Position numbers and translations under genes: made by a program. A stretch of DNA of 40,163 bases from an uncultured Lentisphaerota bacterium (GTDB taxonomy: Bacteria > Verrucomicrobiota > Kiritimatiellia > CAIQIC01): assembly GCA_903889245.1 (NCBI GenBank), contig CAISWQ010000007.1, positions 1 through 40,163 of the forward strand, read 5' to 3'. Below are positions 7,676 through 17,859 of the stretch, in pieces (positions within the stretch are counted from its first letter, which is position 1; every line of letters starts with the position of its first letter). The notes under the pieces were generated by a model. It worked only from the letters and a program-made list of their open reading frames with translations. It was not told where the DNA came from and did no database searches.

Positions 7676-8869
7676 ATGAGACCCATGCGACATATTGGGG
7701 TGGGATTTCTCGCCACCGGAATGGCGTGTTTCGCTCAAACCACCAATGATGAAATCGCGCTGGCACAACTCCTGAACACGCCTGCCGCGCTCACGCGTTC
7801 GCTGGTGAGCGCGGGCCATACGGCGCGGCTGCAGCACGTGATGGCCAAGGCGCGCCGCGGCGAGCCGATCACGTTCGCCGTTATCGGCGGCTCGATTACG
7901 CAAGGCGCGAAGGCGAGCAAGCCGGATTTCCGCTATGGCAACCTGATCGCCGACTGGTGGCGGCAGAAGTTCCCGAAATCCAAGATCGGGTTCGTCAACG
8001 CCGGTATCGGTGCGACGGGCTCGAACTATGGCGCATTGCGCGCCCAGCGCGACCTGCTCGCGCACCAGCCCGACTGCGTCGTCGTCGAGTACGCGGTCAA
8101 CGATGGCCCGCTCGAGGTCTGTGCCCAGACATTGGAGGGGTTGGTGCGCCAGATTCTCGCGCAACCCAGCCAGCCGGCGGTGTTGCTGGTGTTCATGCTG
8201 CATCGCCACGGCGGCTCGGCGCAGGACTGGCACGCGAAGGTCGGCCGCCACTATGGCCTGCCGATGCTCAGCTGGCACGACGCCGTCTGGCCGGAGATCC
8301 AGGCCAAGCGCATGACGTGGGAACAGATCAGCCCCGACGAAGTGCACCCGAACGATTTCGGCCACCGGCAGGTGGCGCGCTACGTGACGACGTTCCTCGA
8401 CAAGGTGCTCGCAGCGCTGCCCCCCGATGCGCAGTTGCCCGCCCTCGCGCCGCCGCCGCAGCCGCTGCTGACCGATCTCTATGAGCACACCGCGCTCGCC
8501 GAGGCCGCCGATCTCAAGCCGACCGCCAACCAGGGCTGGACGTTCGACGTCACCAACAAATTCTGGAAGAGCACGCAGCCGGGCAGCACCATCGAGTTCC
8601 CAATCCCCGGGCGCCAGGTCTATTTCATGTACTTCCGCATCAAGCGCGCGATGGGCAAGGCTGCGGTCCAGCTCGACGACGCCCCGCCGAAAATCTGCGA
8701 CGCGTGGTTCGACCAGACGTGGGGCGGCTACCGCGTCACCGACCTCATTGGCACCAACCTGCCGCCGGGCCCGCATCGCGTCAGCGTCAAACTGCTCGAG
8801 GAAAAGAATCCCGGCAGCGACGGCCACGAGTTCCGCATCCTCGGCCTCGGCGCCGCCGGCACGCAGTAA
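7676..8869 (+). CDS. Secreted SGNH/GDSL hydrolase, probable carbohydrate esterase
   Basis: A 397-residue exported hydrolase of the SGNH fold. The four blocks are visible: nucleophile Ser in VIGGSITQG (near residue 73), the oxyanion Gly in NAGIGATGS, the Asn in EYAVNDG, and the Asp/His pair in DEVHPND near residue 223. A hydrophobic N-terminus ending around AQTT is a signal peptide. About 130 residues after the catalytic domain look like a beta-sandwich accessory domain. Such proteins usually remove acetyl or other acyl groups from polysaccharides, which suits the deacetylase and glycosidase on either side. Starts at 7676 or 7685 are both possible. Exact substrate unknown. Confidence 0.88.
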   Translation: MRPMRHIGVGFLATGMACFAQTTNDEIALAQLLNTPAALTRSLVSAGHTARLQHVMAKARRGEPITFAVIGGSITQGAKASKPDFRYGNLIADWWRQKFPKSKIGFVNAGIGATGSNYGALRAQRDLLAHQPDCVVVEYAVNDGPLEVCAQTLEGLVRQILAQPSQPAVLLVFMLHRHGGSAQDWHAKVGRHYGLPMLSWHDAVWPEIQAKRMTWEQISPDEVHPNDFGHRQVARYVTTFLDKVLAALPPDAQLPALAPPPQPLLTDLYEHTALAEAADLKPTANQGWTFDVTNKFWKSTQPGSTIEFPIPGRQVYFMYFRIKRAMGKAAVQLDDAPPKICDAWFDQTWGGYRVTDLIGTNLPPGPHRVSVKLLEEKNPGSDGHEFRILGLGAAGTQ

Positions 8870-8878
8870 GGCAGAACC

Positions 8879-9985
8879 ATGCCACGAAAGCTCCTGATGG
8901 TTTTGTTGGCGCTCGCCGGGACAACGGCGGCGGCGGAATTGCCGCGCGTGATCGTGGCGGCCGATAGCCGCGGCTTTGTGCTGGCGGATTCCAAGCAGCC
9001 GTTCCACCCGTTGGGTTTCAACTACGGCAATCGCGGCCGGTTGATCGAGGACTTCTGGACCAACGACTGGGCGGCGGTCACGCGCGATTTCCGCGAGATG
9101 AAAAAACTCGGCGCGAACGTCACGCGTGTCCATCTCCAGTTCGGTAAGTTCATGGACGCGCCCGCCAAGCCCAACACCGTTGCGCTGGTGCAACTCGGCA
9201 AACTTGTCGCACTCGCCAACGAAACCGGCGTTTACCTCGACCTGACCGGGCTCGCGAGTTACCGCCCTGCCGATGTGCCCAAGTGGTACGACGCGCTCGA
9301 CGATGCCGGGCGCTGGAAAGCACAAGCTGATTTCTGGGAAGCCATCGCCAAGCAGTGCGCCGGCAACCCGGCGGTGTTCTGCTTCGACTTGATGAACGAG
9401 CCGATCTCACCCGCCGGGCCGCGCAAGCCGGGCGGGTGGCGGTCGGGCAAACTGTTCGGCGACTATGATTTTGTCCAGTACATCGCGCTGGAACCCGCCG
9501 GCCGCAAGCGCGAGGAAGTCGCCAAGTTGTGGATTCGCGCCATGACCACGGCCATCCGCCAGCACGACGGCCAGACGCTGATCACCGTCGGCCAGTTGCC
9601 GTGGGTGCCGAAGTGGGGCCACCTCTCCGGCTTCCTCCCGGAGGCGGTCGCGCCGGAGCTGGACTTCGTCAGCGTCCACATCTATCCCGAAAAGGGGAGG
9701 GTGCCCGAGGCACTCGACGGCCTGAAAAAATTCTGCGTCGGCAAGCCGGTGGTAATCGAGGAGACGTTCAACCTCTCGTGCAGTTCGGAGGAGGTGCTGC
9801 AGTTCCTGCGTGACTCGCGCGCCCACGCCTGCGGCTGGCTCGGCCACTACGACGGCCTCACCGCCGCCGACTACGACGCCCTCAAAGCCGCCGGAAAACT
9901 GACCATCCCCCAAGCCATCTGGCGCGCGTGGCTCGACGTGTTCTGCCAGTTCGCGCCGGAGGCTGATAAAGAGATTAGACGCTGA
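8879..9985 (+). CDS. Secreted GH5-like glycoside hydrolase
   Basis: A 368-residue TIM-barrel glycosidase resembling family 5 and related clan A enzymes. A short signal peptide (LLMVLLALAGTTAAA) is followed by the barrel. The acid/base Glu is in CFDLMNEPISP near residue 180, and the nucleophile Glu is in VVIEETFNLS near residue 295. Strand motifs LGANVTRVHLQF and FVSVHIYPE also fit the clan. It would hydrolyse a beta-linked glycan outside the cytoplasm. AAGG-type ribosome site; 9 bp after the esterase gene, so it is the last gene of the four-gene set. Its final codons and TGA (9983-9985) lie within a 19-bp repeat (9978-9996) that borders the next accessory segment, so the original C-terminus may have been changed by that junction. 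Confidence 0.88.
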   Translation: MPRKLLMVLLALAGTTAAAELPRVIVAADSRGFVLADSKQPFHPLGFNYGNRGRLIEDFWTNDWAAVTRDFREMKKLGANVTRVHLQFGKFMDAPAKPNTVALVQLGKLVALANETGVYLDLTGLASYRPADVPKWYDALDDAGRWKAQADFWEAIAKQCAGNPAVFCFDLMNEPISPAGPRKPGGWRSGKLFGDYDFVQYIALEPAGRKREEVAKLWIRAMTTAIRQHDGQTLITVGQLPWVPKWGHLSGFLPEAVAPELDFVSVHIYPEKGRVPEALDGLKKFCVGKPVVIEETFNLSCSSEEVLQFLRDSRAHACGWLGHYDGLTAADYDALKAAGKLTIPQAIWRAWLDVFCQFAPEADKEIRR

Positions 9986-9996
9986 TGGAGGCAGAC
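9978..9996. repeat. Left copy of 19-bp imperfect inverted repeat
   Basis: gacgctgatggaggcagac here matches the minus strand of 11628-11646 (gacgcggattgacgcagac) at 16 of 19 positions. The two copies are inverted and enclose the AT-richer accessory segment. The motif resembles a degenerate GACGCAGAT-type repeat common in several phyla, so it may be a dispersed repeat instead of an element end. Confidence 0.55.
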
Positions 9997-10351
9997 GAAC
10001 AGAGATAAATCAACAGAAGAAACCGCCGAGATTCGCGTCACGCCCCAAATGGATCTTGATCCAGCGGCCGATTTAGGGATCGATCCACGCCGATGGCAGC
10101 AAAGGTCCGACGAAGCCCGACAAAAGCGAAAGTCGTCTATTCCAGACGACGGGATCAGAGATCCGATCCTAAAAAAACAAAGCTGCGTCCCCTCGAACCG
10201 AGCGTACCGCAGCCAATCCCGTGTGCGGCAACCCACTTAAACTCGTTGCTTGTGCAAAACCCCAGCGCACATTCCTTGTGGCATCTTGTGAGCCATCGCC
10301 TTTTCGGATGCTTTTTATGAATAAGGTCTATAGGATGCGTGCGGCACTATT
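9986..10351. other. Non-coding gap before the accessory genes
   Basis: This 366-bp gap is lower in GC than its surroundings. It holds a 7-bp stem (gtcgtct 10132-10138 with 10144-10150), a 5-bp stem (ggatc 10152-10156 with gatcc 10160-10164) followed by an A-run, and a -10-like TATAGGAT ending at 10336, 15 bp before the next gene. No convincing gene is present. Confidence 0.6.
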
Positions 10352-11068
10352 ATGAAACAGCATGAAGCCGTTATTGAGGTAATGCGAGCAAATGGCGGTT
10401 ACGCGACACTGGGGCAGCTCTACAAAGAAACCCTGAAAGTCGCGGGTGTTGTGTGGACGACAAAGACGCCGTTTAAGTCCATCAATCGCATTGTCCAAGA
10501 CGCTCGTTATTTCTTCCGAATCCGGCCCGGACTTTGGGCTTTGAAAGAGTTCAAGGCTTTGCTTCCTGCGGAAATTAAAGAGGCCGCTAAACCGGAATAT
10601 ACGCACACGTACTACCAAGGTTTGCTCGTTGAACTAGGCAATCTGAAACAATTCGAGACATTCGTCCCACCGCAAGACCGCGGAAAATTCTTCGCCAACA
10701 AACCGCTTGGCGATGCTACGACCCTCCAACAGCTCCACGTATTCACCTACCCGGAAATCGTCAAACGAGCGCAATCGGTCGACGTCATCTGGTTCAATCC
10801 GAGAAGAATGCCCGCAAGCTTCTTTGAAGTTGAACACACCACCAACTTCGATAATTCCCTGCTGAAGTTTGTTCATTTTCAAGACTTCAGCATTGATTTC
10901 CGTATCATTGCTACCAAGGCACGGCAAAAAGAATACGCAGTGAAAATTTCTCATCCTTCATTTGCGGCCATTGCCAAACGCACCAAGTTCACCAGCTACG
11001 AACTCGTTGCAGAGCTACACGCAAAAGCACACGAGATTTCGGCCCTTGAAACTCAATGGGTGACGTGA
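10352..11068 (+). CDS. HARE-HTH protein with nuclease-like C-terminal region
   Basis: A 238-residue protein. The first 75 residues look like a HARE-HTH winged helix (AVIEVMRANGGYATLGQLY, then INRIVQDARYFFRIRPGLW), a DNA-binding domain found in restriction and chromatin proteins. The C-terminal part contains FFEVEHTTNFDNSLLKFVH, a pattern seen in restriction-endonuclease-like proteins, where acidic residues may bind metal; a full PD-(D/E)XK signature is not certain. Codon use is AT-richer than in the neighbours, suggesting transfer. It overlaps the next small gene by 13 bp, implying coupled translation. A role in restriction or defence is inferred from the domains and from the nuclease remnant downstream. 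Confidence 0.7.
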   Translation: MKQHEAVIEVMRANGGYATLGQLYKETLKVAGVVWTTKTPFKSINRIVQDARYFFRIRPGLWALKEFKALLPAEIKEAAKPEYTHTYYQGLLVELGNLKQFETFVPPQDRGKFFANKPLGDATTLQQLHVFTYPEIVKRAQSVDVIWFNPRRMPASFFEVEHTTNFDNSLLKFVHFQDFSIDFRIIATKARQKEYAVKISHPSFAAIAKRTKFTSYELVAELHAKAHEISALETQWVT

Positions 11069-11310
11069 AGGTTGATCATCACATCACCATTGATGTGCCC
11101 GGCGCTCCCTTCAAAATCGGCGCATTGGTTCGAGTGGTTCAGCTCGCTGATGAAACAGCGAATCCGATTTGGCTCGGACGTTCTGGGTGTGTGAAGTTCT
11201 TCGAGTACAAATGTGGGTGCGGGCAAAGCTTTCCAGATGACCCCATGATTGGTGTTGAGTATGAGGGGCGAATCGAGGAATTCTGGCGGGAAGAATTAGA
11301 AGCGCTATAA
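11056..11310 (+). CDS. Small protein with CGCGQ motif, unknown function
   Basis: An 84-residue protein starting inside the end of the HARE-HTH gene. Its centre reads KIGALVRVVQLADE and GCVKFFEYKCGCGQSFPDDP, followed by MIGVEYEGRIEEFW. The beta-rich pattern with two close Cys residues suggests a small SH3-like barrel, possibly metal-binding. I recall similar motifs in small uncharacterised proteins but cannot name a family. The 13-bp overlap suggests it is made together with the upstream protein. Function unknown. Confidence 0.6.
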   Translation: MGDVKVDHHITIDVPGAPFKIGALVRVVQLADETANPIWLGRSGCVKFFEYKCGCGQSFPDDPMIGVEYEGRIEEFWREELEAL

Positions 11311-11602
11311 CCTTGCCGCCAGGATTAGCGCCGATAATTTTCTGTTCGAGATGAAATCCAACACGGCGTCGAACATACAGGCACAAGTCCGGCGCAGCCT
11401 GTCACAGCTATATGAATATCGTTATCTCCAGCAGATCGAAAACGCGAAACTCGTTCTGGTAATTGAGCAGCCGTTGCCGCGCACGCTCAAGTGGATCGAG
11501 AACTATTTGCGCAACGACCGTAACATTCTTCTGGTTTGGGATGGCAACAATCGCTTGCATTGCTCCGACGAGGTCCGACCAGCGCTACCTTTCGTAGCCT
11601 GA
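11300..11602 (+). pseudogene. C-terminal remnant of a PD-(D/E)XK-type nuclease
   Basis: The frame is open from 11300 to the stop at 11600-11602, with its only ATG at 11351. Reading before that ATG adds ISADNFLFEMKSNTAS, which has the spacing of a nuclease core: Asp, then Glu-x-Lys (FEMKS). Downstream are QVRRSLSQLYEYRYLQ, KLVLVIEQPLP and LLVWDGNNRL, typical of the last third of such nucleases. The N-terminal part is missing, and a TAG at 11297-11299 closes the frame. I read it as a truncated gene; an 83-residue protein from 11351 would lack the catalytic Asp and Glu. Confidence 0.6.
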
Positions 11603-11627
11603 TTGGGCCTAAAGTGGTGTCGGGCCT

Positions 11628-11646
11628 GTCTGCGTCAATCCGCGTC
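11628..11646. repeat. Right copy of 19-bp imperfect inverted repeat
   Basis: The minus strand reads gacgcggattgacgcagac, 16 of 19 identical to 9978-9996. It lies 15 bp beyond the stop codon of the minus-strand propeller gene and closes the accessory segment. Confidence 0.55.
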
Positions 11647-11661
11647 CGGCTATTCTCTGCT

Positions 11662-12942
11662 TCATTTCTGTTCAGCTCTCTTCCCTGCGGCCTCGATGCG
11701 GTAGAGGTGGGTCTTGGTACGCAGGAAGAGCGACTTGCCATCGACGGCGGGCGAGGCCATGCAGCCGATGTCGAGCGTATTGGTGGCAATGGGCGCGAAG
11801 GTGCGGCCGGGTTTGAGAATGAACGTCTTGCCCTGCTGGTTCGGGAGGTAAATCCGGCCATCGGCGACGATCGGCGACGCGGCCACGTTGCCGCCGATGC
11901 GCTCGCGCCAGACGAGCTGGCCGGTGGCGACCTCGAGGCAGGTGACGGTACTGTCGTCGTTCACCATGTAGAGCAGGTCGTCCACGATCACCGGCGAGGC
12001 GGTCTTCGCGGTACTCTTTTCCCACTTCCAAGCCACGTGCGTATCGGTGACGTCGCCCTTGCCGCCGGGCTTCACGCCCCAGATTTCTGTTTTGCCCGAG
12101 CCGGTGATGAGCAGCACGAGGCCGTGGCTGAACAGCGGGCGCGGCGCGGCCGACCAGCACTTATGCTGCACCTGCCACAGCTCGCGGCCGGTGCGCGGGT
12201 CATAGGCATAGGCGGCCTTCGCGCCGGGGACGAACAGTTGCGGCTCGCCACCGATGTTGACGATCAGCGGCGTGCTATGCGCCTTGCGCAGGTCGCCATC
12301 CTTCGCGAATTTTTGGAAGCCCTCGGCGTCGTTGAACTTCACCGAGCGGTTGGTCTTCCACACGGTCTTGCCGGTCTGCTTGTCGAGCGCGATCTGGTAC
12401 TGCTGATCCGCGCCATCCAGCGTGAGGATCACCAGGTTCTCGAACAGCACCACCGAGGAGGACGGCCCGCGGTAGTGGCGGCACGGCAGATCGGTGCGTT
12501 GCCAGAGCGTCTTGAACGTCTTGGTGTCGATGCACGACGTGCCGTAGCTGCCGAAGTGCATATAGACGCGCCCCGGCTCGATCGCCGGCGAGCACGAGCC
12601 GTAGCCGTTGACCGCGTTGCCCAGCGGCTCGGGATTCTCGCAGTGAAAAATCTTTTCGTTGAAGAGGAGCTTGCCCGTCGCCTCGTCGAGGCACATGGCA
12701 TAGAAGTCGTGGCCGTCGAGCGTCGCGTTGGCCACCCAGACCTGCCCGCCGAGGATGACCGGCGTGGCCCAGCCACGGTGGGGGATTTCGGTCTTCCACT
12801 TGATGTTCTCGGTTTCGCTCCACGTCAGCGGCAGACCGGGGTTGCCCGCCTGGCCGTCGCAGGAAGGTCCGCGAAACTCCGGCCAGTCGGCCCGCGCCGC
12901 CACCGCCGCCATTATCAGCACCGCCATCGCCAGCTTCTTCAT
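11662..12942 (-). CDS. Secreted PQQ-like beta-propeller protein
   Basis: A 426-residue exported protein made of PQQ-like propeller blades. A signal peptide (MAVLIMAAVAARA) precedes WPEFRGPSCDG, an opening typical of the many PVC propeller proteins of this class. Blade motifs recur: DEATGKLLFN, DKQTGKTVWKT, DPRTGRELWQV, EVATGQLVWRE. No PQQ-binding or dehydrogenase residues are evident, so it may be a scaffold or binding protein of the cell envelope and not an enzyme. Start ATG at 12942 with GGGAG upstream. Its promoter appears to use the palindromic repeat as the -35 box. It is divergent from the S9 peptidase; whether the two cooperate is unknown. Confidence 0.88.
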   Translation of the reverse strand: MKKLAMAVLIMAAVAARADWPEFRGPSCDGQAGNPGLPLTWSETENIKWKTEIPHRGWATPVILGGQVWVANATLDGHDFYAMCLDEATGKLLFNEKIFHCENPEPLGNAVNGYGSCSPAIEPGRVYMHFGSYGTSCIDTKTFKTLWQRTDLPCRHYRGPSSSVVLFENLVILTLDGADQQYQIALDKQTGKTVWKTNRSVKFNDAEGFQKFAKDGDLRKAHSTPLIVNIGGEPQLFVPGAKAAYAYDPRTGRELWQVQHKCWSAAPRPLFSHGLVLLITGSGKTEIWGVKPGGKGDVTDTHVAWKWEKSTAKTASPVIVDDLLYMVNDDSTVTCLEVATGQLVWRERIGGNVAASPIVADGRIYLPNQQGKTFILKPGRTFAPIATNTLDIGCMASPAVDGKSLFLRTKTHLYRIEAAGKRAEQK

Positions 12943-12960
12943 GTGTGCTCCCTTCGTCGG

Positions 12961-12994
12961 GCGGCGAGTGTAGCCGACCCGCGCGTTTTTCCAA
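12961..12994 (-). promoter_or_regulatory. Predicted promoter of the propeller gene, -35 in the palindrome
   Basis: On the minus strand TTGGAA (12989-12994, half of a palindrome) is followed by 16 bp and TACACT (12967-12972), inside GCTACACTCGCCGC (12961-12974). The predicted leader before the ATG at 12942 is about 18 nt and holds the GGGAG site. Confidence 0.55.
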
Positions 12995-13034
12995 GGCTTG
13001 GAAAATTTTCCCCGCTTTTTTCCAAGGCTTGGAA
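12989..13034. repeat. Palindromic repeat pair
   Basis: Two identical ttccaaggcttggaa copies at 12989-13003 and 13020-13034, 31 bp apart, in the 257-bp gap between two divergent genes. Confidence 0.9.
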
Positions 13035-13059
13035 CGCCGCTCCGTCAAATTCACTCCAA

Positions 13060-13148
13060 CTTGTCTTGTGGGCGGGAGCTACAGCTCCCGCGAACCCAAA
13101 CCACAGGTTGATGAACGCGGGAGCTGTAGCTCCCGCCCACAAGACAAG
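13060..13148. repeat. Perfect 33-bp inverted repeat with nested palindromes
   Basis: Positions 13060-13092 are the exact reverse complement of 13116-13148, with a 23-nt loop. Each arm also contains its own palindrome (gcgggagct, ac, agctcccgc). The structure resembles a pair of inverted REP units, as in bacterial interspersed mosaic elements. No open frame or transposase is inside. Confidence 0.88.
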
Positions 13149-13164
13149 ACCTCGTTCCCGCTGC

Positions 13165-13199
13165 TTGGCAACCGCCAGCGCGCCCGCTATCTTCCGCGC
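13165..13199 (+). promoter_or_regulatory. Predicted promoter of the S9 peptidase, leaderless
   Basis: TTGGCA (13165-13170), exactly 17 bp, then TATCTT (13188-13193) and CCGCGC directly before the ATG at 13200. The expected transcription start falls at the ATG. No Shine-Dalgarno sequence precedes the start. Confidence 0.55.
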
Positions 13200-15500
<2,301 letters not shown>

Positions 15501-15505
15501 GCAGG

Positions 15506-15520
15506 TTCCAAGATTTGAAA
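15506..15520. repeat. Degraded palindromic repeat copy
   Basis: ttccaagatttgaaa lies in the 23-bp gap between the convergent peptidase and pseudokinase genes. It matches the left half of the family exactly and the right half poorly. Confidence 0.4.
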
Positions 15521-15523
15521 ATA

Positions 15524-17848
15524 TCAGTCCCGGCGGATGAGGGGAGCGCCGGTGGGGGGCGTGTACTCGCGGGGTTGTTTCCAGAAGGTGTCGGGCGGCA
15601 CGCCGTTGATCTCCTTCAGCTTGTCGAGCGAGCGGATGACGCCGCGGTTCGGGCCGTTGGTGGCGACGGTGACGTCGCAGTAGAGATAGCGCAGCGGCAT
15701 CTTGCGCAACGGCGAGAGATCGGTGATGGCGGTTTTCCGGCAGTCGAGCTCGAGCAGCTCGCTGCCGCGCAACACCTGCAGACTGTTCACAGGTGAACCG
15801 GCGAGCTTGAGGCTGGTCAGCGCCAGGCCGCGCAGTGGTGTGAGGTCGGTGACGGAGGTGCGCTGGCAGACGACCGAGGTCAGCGGCAGGCCGCGCAGCG
15901 GCGAAAGGTCGGCGAGGCGGTAACGCGGGCCCTTGAAATCCTCACCGCTGCCAAAACGGAAGCTCTGCAGGCTGGTCAGCGCGCGCACCGGGCCGAGCCG
16001 GGTGATGGTTGGCGAGTCGAGCGCGAGCATGACGACCTTGCCGTTCTCGATCTCGTGCTGCTCCTGCTTGTCGTAACCCGGATTGATTTTCTCCAGTTCC
16101 AACGCGACACGTTCCACCTGCCAGTCTGGCGGCAACCCGGCCACTTCGGCCATGTATTCATCCGGGACCGACGGCTGCGGTGTGGGCGTGGGCGCGGGTG
16201 CGGTACTTGCGGTGCTGACGACTCGGCCGTGGCCTCCGAGCTCACGCAGTTCGGCGCGGTGGAACAGCATCGGGCCGGAGCAGCCGAGGCCGAGGCGGAA
16301 TGGATGGTTGAGCTTCCAGTAGGACGGCACGCTCATGTCGCGGTAATTCGTCTTATGTTCAAAGACCAGGTTGTCGTCCAGGAAGCCGCGCACGCTGTCG
16401 CGCCGGACCTCGACGAGCGAGACGTAGCGACGGCTGGCGGCCACGGGCGCGAGCATCACGCAGGTGGCGTTCTGCAACAACGGGGTCTCATCCACGAGTT
16501 CGAAGCCGAAGGCGCGCCCCTTGGCCCCCGCAAAGAAATCCCAGGCAAAGTCATGGCTGAACGCTGTCAGATATTGCCCGCCGCCGACCGCCGCCTTGGG
16601 GGTGAACTCGACGCGGAAATCGTATTCGCCCGCCGGTTCATAGGGGATTTCCAGGCGGGCCGTCCGCTGCTGCTTGACGACATCGCCCTGCAGGACGCCG
16701 TTCTCCAGGCGCCACTGGCCTGCGACGGTGTCACGCTTGGTCTCGAGCAACGCGAGCAGGTTGACGGGCGTCTGCCACTTGGGATAGGGCAGTGCGGGTT
16801 TCCCCGGTGCTGTCAGCGGCGGCCGGGGGATTGGTTTGATGGTCCGGTTGGTGCCGGCGGGCTGGTGGGTAACTTGGGCGACCGTGGTCGTACCGGGCGT
16901 CAGGTGCTGTACGATGATGCGTTTGACCTTGAGCGCCGCCCAGGTGAGCCAGCTTGCGAACAGCAGCAGCACAAGTCCGGCGATAGCATAGCGCGGCCAC
17001 GGCCGGCGGTGCCGGCGCGGGGGCAGCGGCAGCGGCGGCGGCGTGTCGGGTGCCACGAGATGCTGGTCGAGTTGCCACAGTTCCATCAACAAGACGTTGT
17101 AGTCATCCGGCCGCTGATCGGGATCGGCGGCGAGCATGGCCCCGAGCAGTTTGGCCAGGCCCGGCGGGCAGTCCGGCGGCAGCAAGTCCGTTTTCAGCGG
17201 CGTGCCCAGCACATGCAACTGGCTGGTGATGGTGTGGAATAGGATGCAGCCGAGGCTGTAGATGTCGGCGCGCAGGTCGAGATGACGCTCGCCGCGCGCG
17301 ACCTCCGGACTGGCGAAGCGCGCCGCCTCGGGGTCGGGCGCGGGCAACTCGGCCTCGTCGTGCTCCGCGTGCCGGGCGAAACCCAGATCAGTCAGTTTGA
17401 TCTCGCCGTCGCGCGCCACCAGCAGGCTGCTGGGCTTGAGGGAGAGGTGGATCAGTCGGGCCTCATGCCACGCCGAGCCCAGCGCCTTGGCCACATAGAG
17501 GATGATGGCGAGCGCGTCCGCGGTCGCCAGCCGGCCCTTGCGCGCGAGCCGTGCGGCGAGCGATTCGCCCTCGATCAGCTCCCCGACCACGTAGGGCATC
17601 CGGTGATAGGTGCCGATGTCGTAGATCTGCACGAGGTTCTTGTGCGTGAACTTGGTGCCCGCCGCGGATTCGCGGCGGAAGCGCTCCAGGAAGAGCGCGT
17701 TGCCGACCAGTTGGGGCGGGGGGACGCGCAGCGCCACGAAACGTTCGAGCCGCTTGTCGCGCGCCCGATAGACCGGTCCCATCGCGCCCTGGCCGATTTG
17801 TTCCAGGATTTCGTAGCTATCGAATATCTGTCCAGTCCAGCCTGCCAT
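15524..17848 (-). CDS. Membrane pseudokinase receptor with leucine-rich repeats
   Basis: A 774-residue protein with a bacterial Ser/Thr kinase fold (residues about 12-260), one membrane helix (about 287-306, AIAGLVLLLFASWLTWAAL) and a large outer part. The kinase glycine loop (IGQGAMGPVY) and DLG Asp are present. However, the beta-3 Lys is Arg (FVALRVP, R41), the catalytic HRD is HLS (S136), and the catalytic-loop Asn is Ser (LKPSS, S141). It is therefore predicted to lack phosphotransfer. After the helix come a beta-sandwich region (about 400-560, like sugar-binding DUF1080 folds) and C-terminal leucine-rich repeats (DLSPLRGLPLTS, DLTPLRGLALTS). I prefer the ATG at 17848, behind GGGGG; an ATG at 17860 overlaps the acyltransferase stop as TAATG. 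The two genes are surely co-transcribed. Confidence 0.88.
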   Translation of the reverse strand: MAGWTGQIFDSYEILEQIGQGAMGPVYRARDKRLERFVALRVPPPQLVGNALFLERFRRESAAGTKFTHKNLVQIYDIGTYHRMPYVVGELIEGESLAARLARKGRLATADALAIILYVAKALGSAWHEARLIHLSLKPSSLLVARDGEIKLTDLGFARHAEHDEAELPAPDPEAARFASPEVARGERHLDLRADIYSLGCILFHTITSQLHVLGTPLKTDLLPPDCPPGLAKLLGAMLAADPDQRPDDYNVLLMELWQLDQHLVAPDTPPPLPLPPRRHRRPWPRYAIAGLVLLLFASWLTWAALKVKRIIVQHLTPGTTTVAQVTHQPAGTNRTIKPIPRPPLTAPGKPALPYPKWQTPVNLLALLETKRDTVAGQWRLENGVLQGDVVKQQRTARLEIPYEPAGEYDFRVEFTPKAAVGGGQYLTAFSHDFAWDFFAGAKGRAFGFELVDETPLLQNATCVMLAPVAASRRYVSLVEVRRDSVRGFLDDNLVFEHKTNYRDMSVPSYWKLNHPFRLGLGCSGPMLFHRAELRELGGHGRVVSTASTAPAPTPTPQPSVPDEYMAEVAGLPPDWQVERVALELEKINPGYDKQEQHEIENGKVVMLALDSPTITRLGPVRALTSLQSFRFGSGEDFKGPRYRLADLSPLRGLPLTSVVCQRTSVTDLTPLRGLALTSLKLAGSPVNSLQVLRGSELLELDCRKTAITDLSPLRKMPLRYLYCDVTVATNGPNRGVIRSLDKLKEINGVPPDTFWKQPREYTPPTGAPLIRRD

Positions 17849-17859
17849 GGTTACCCCCA

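Noticed and set aside
6488-9325. 945-codon minus-strand frame over the glycan operon
   Set aside because: It crosses three well-supported plus-strand genes and encodes no recognisable protein.
10132-10164. Intrinsic terminator after the GH5-like gene
   Set aside because: Two short stems are present but no T-run follows on the plus strand, and they lie about 150 bp past the stop codon.
12945-13199. N-terminal extension of the S9 peptidase
   Set aside because: It translates the palindrome pair and the 33-bp inverted repeat; the signal peptide begins at 13200.
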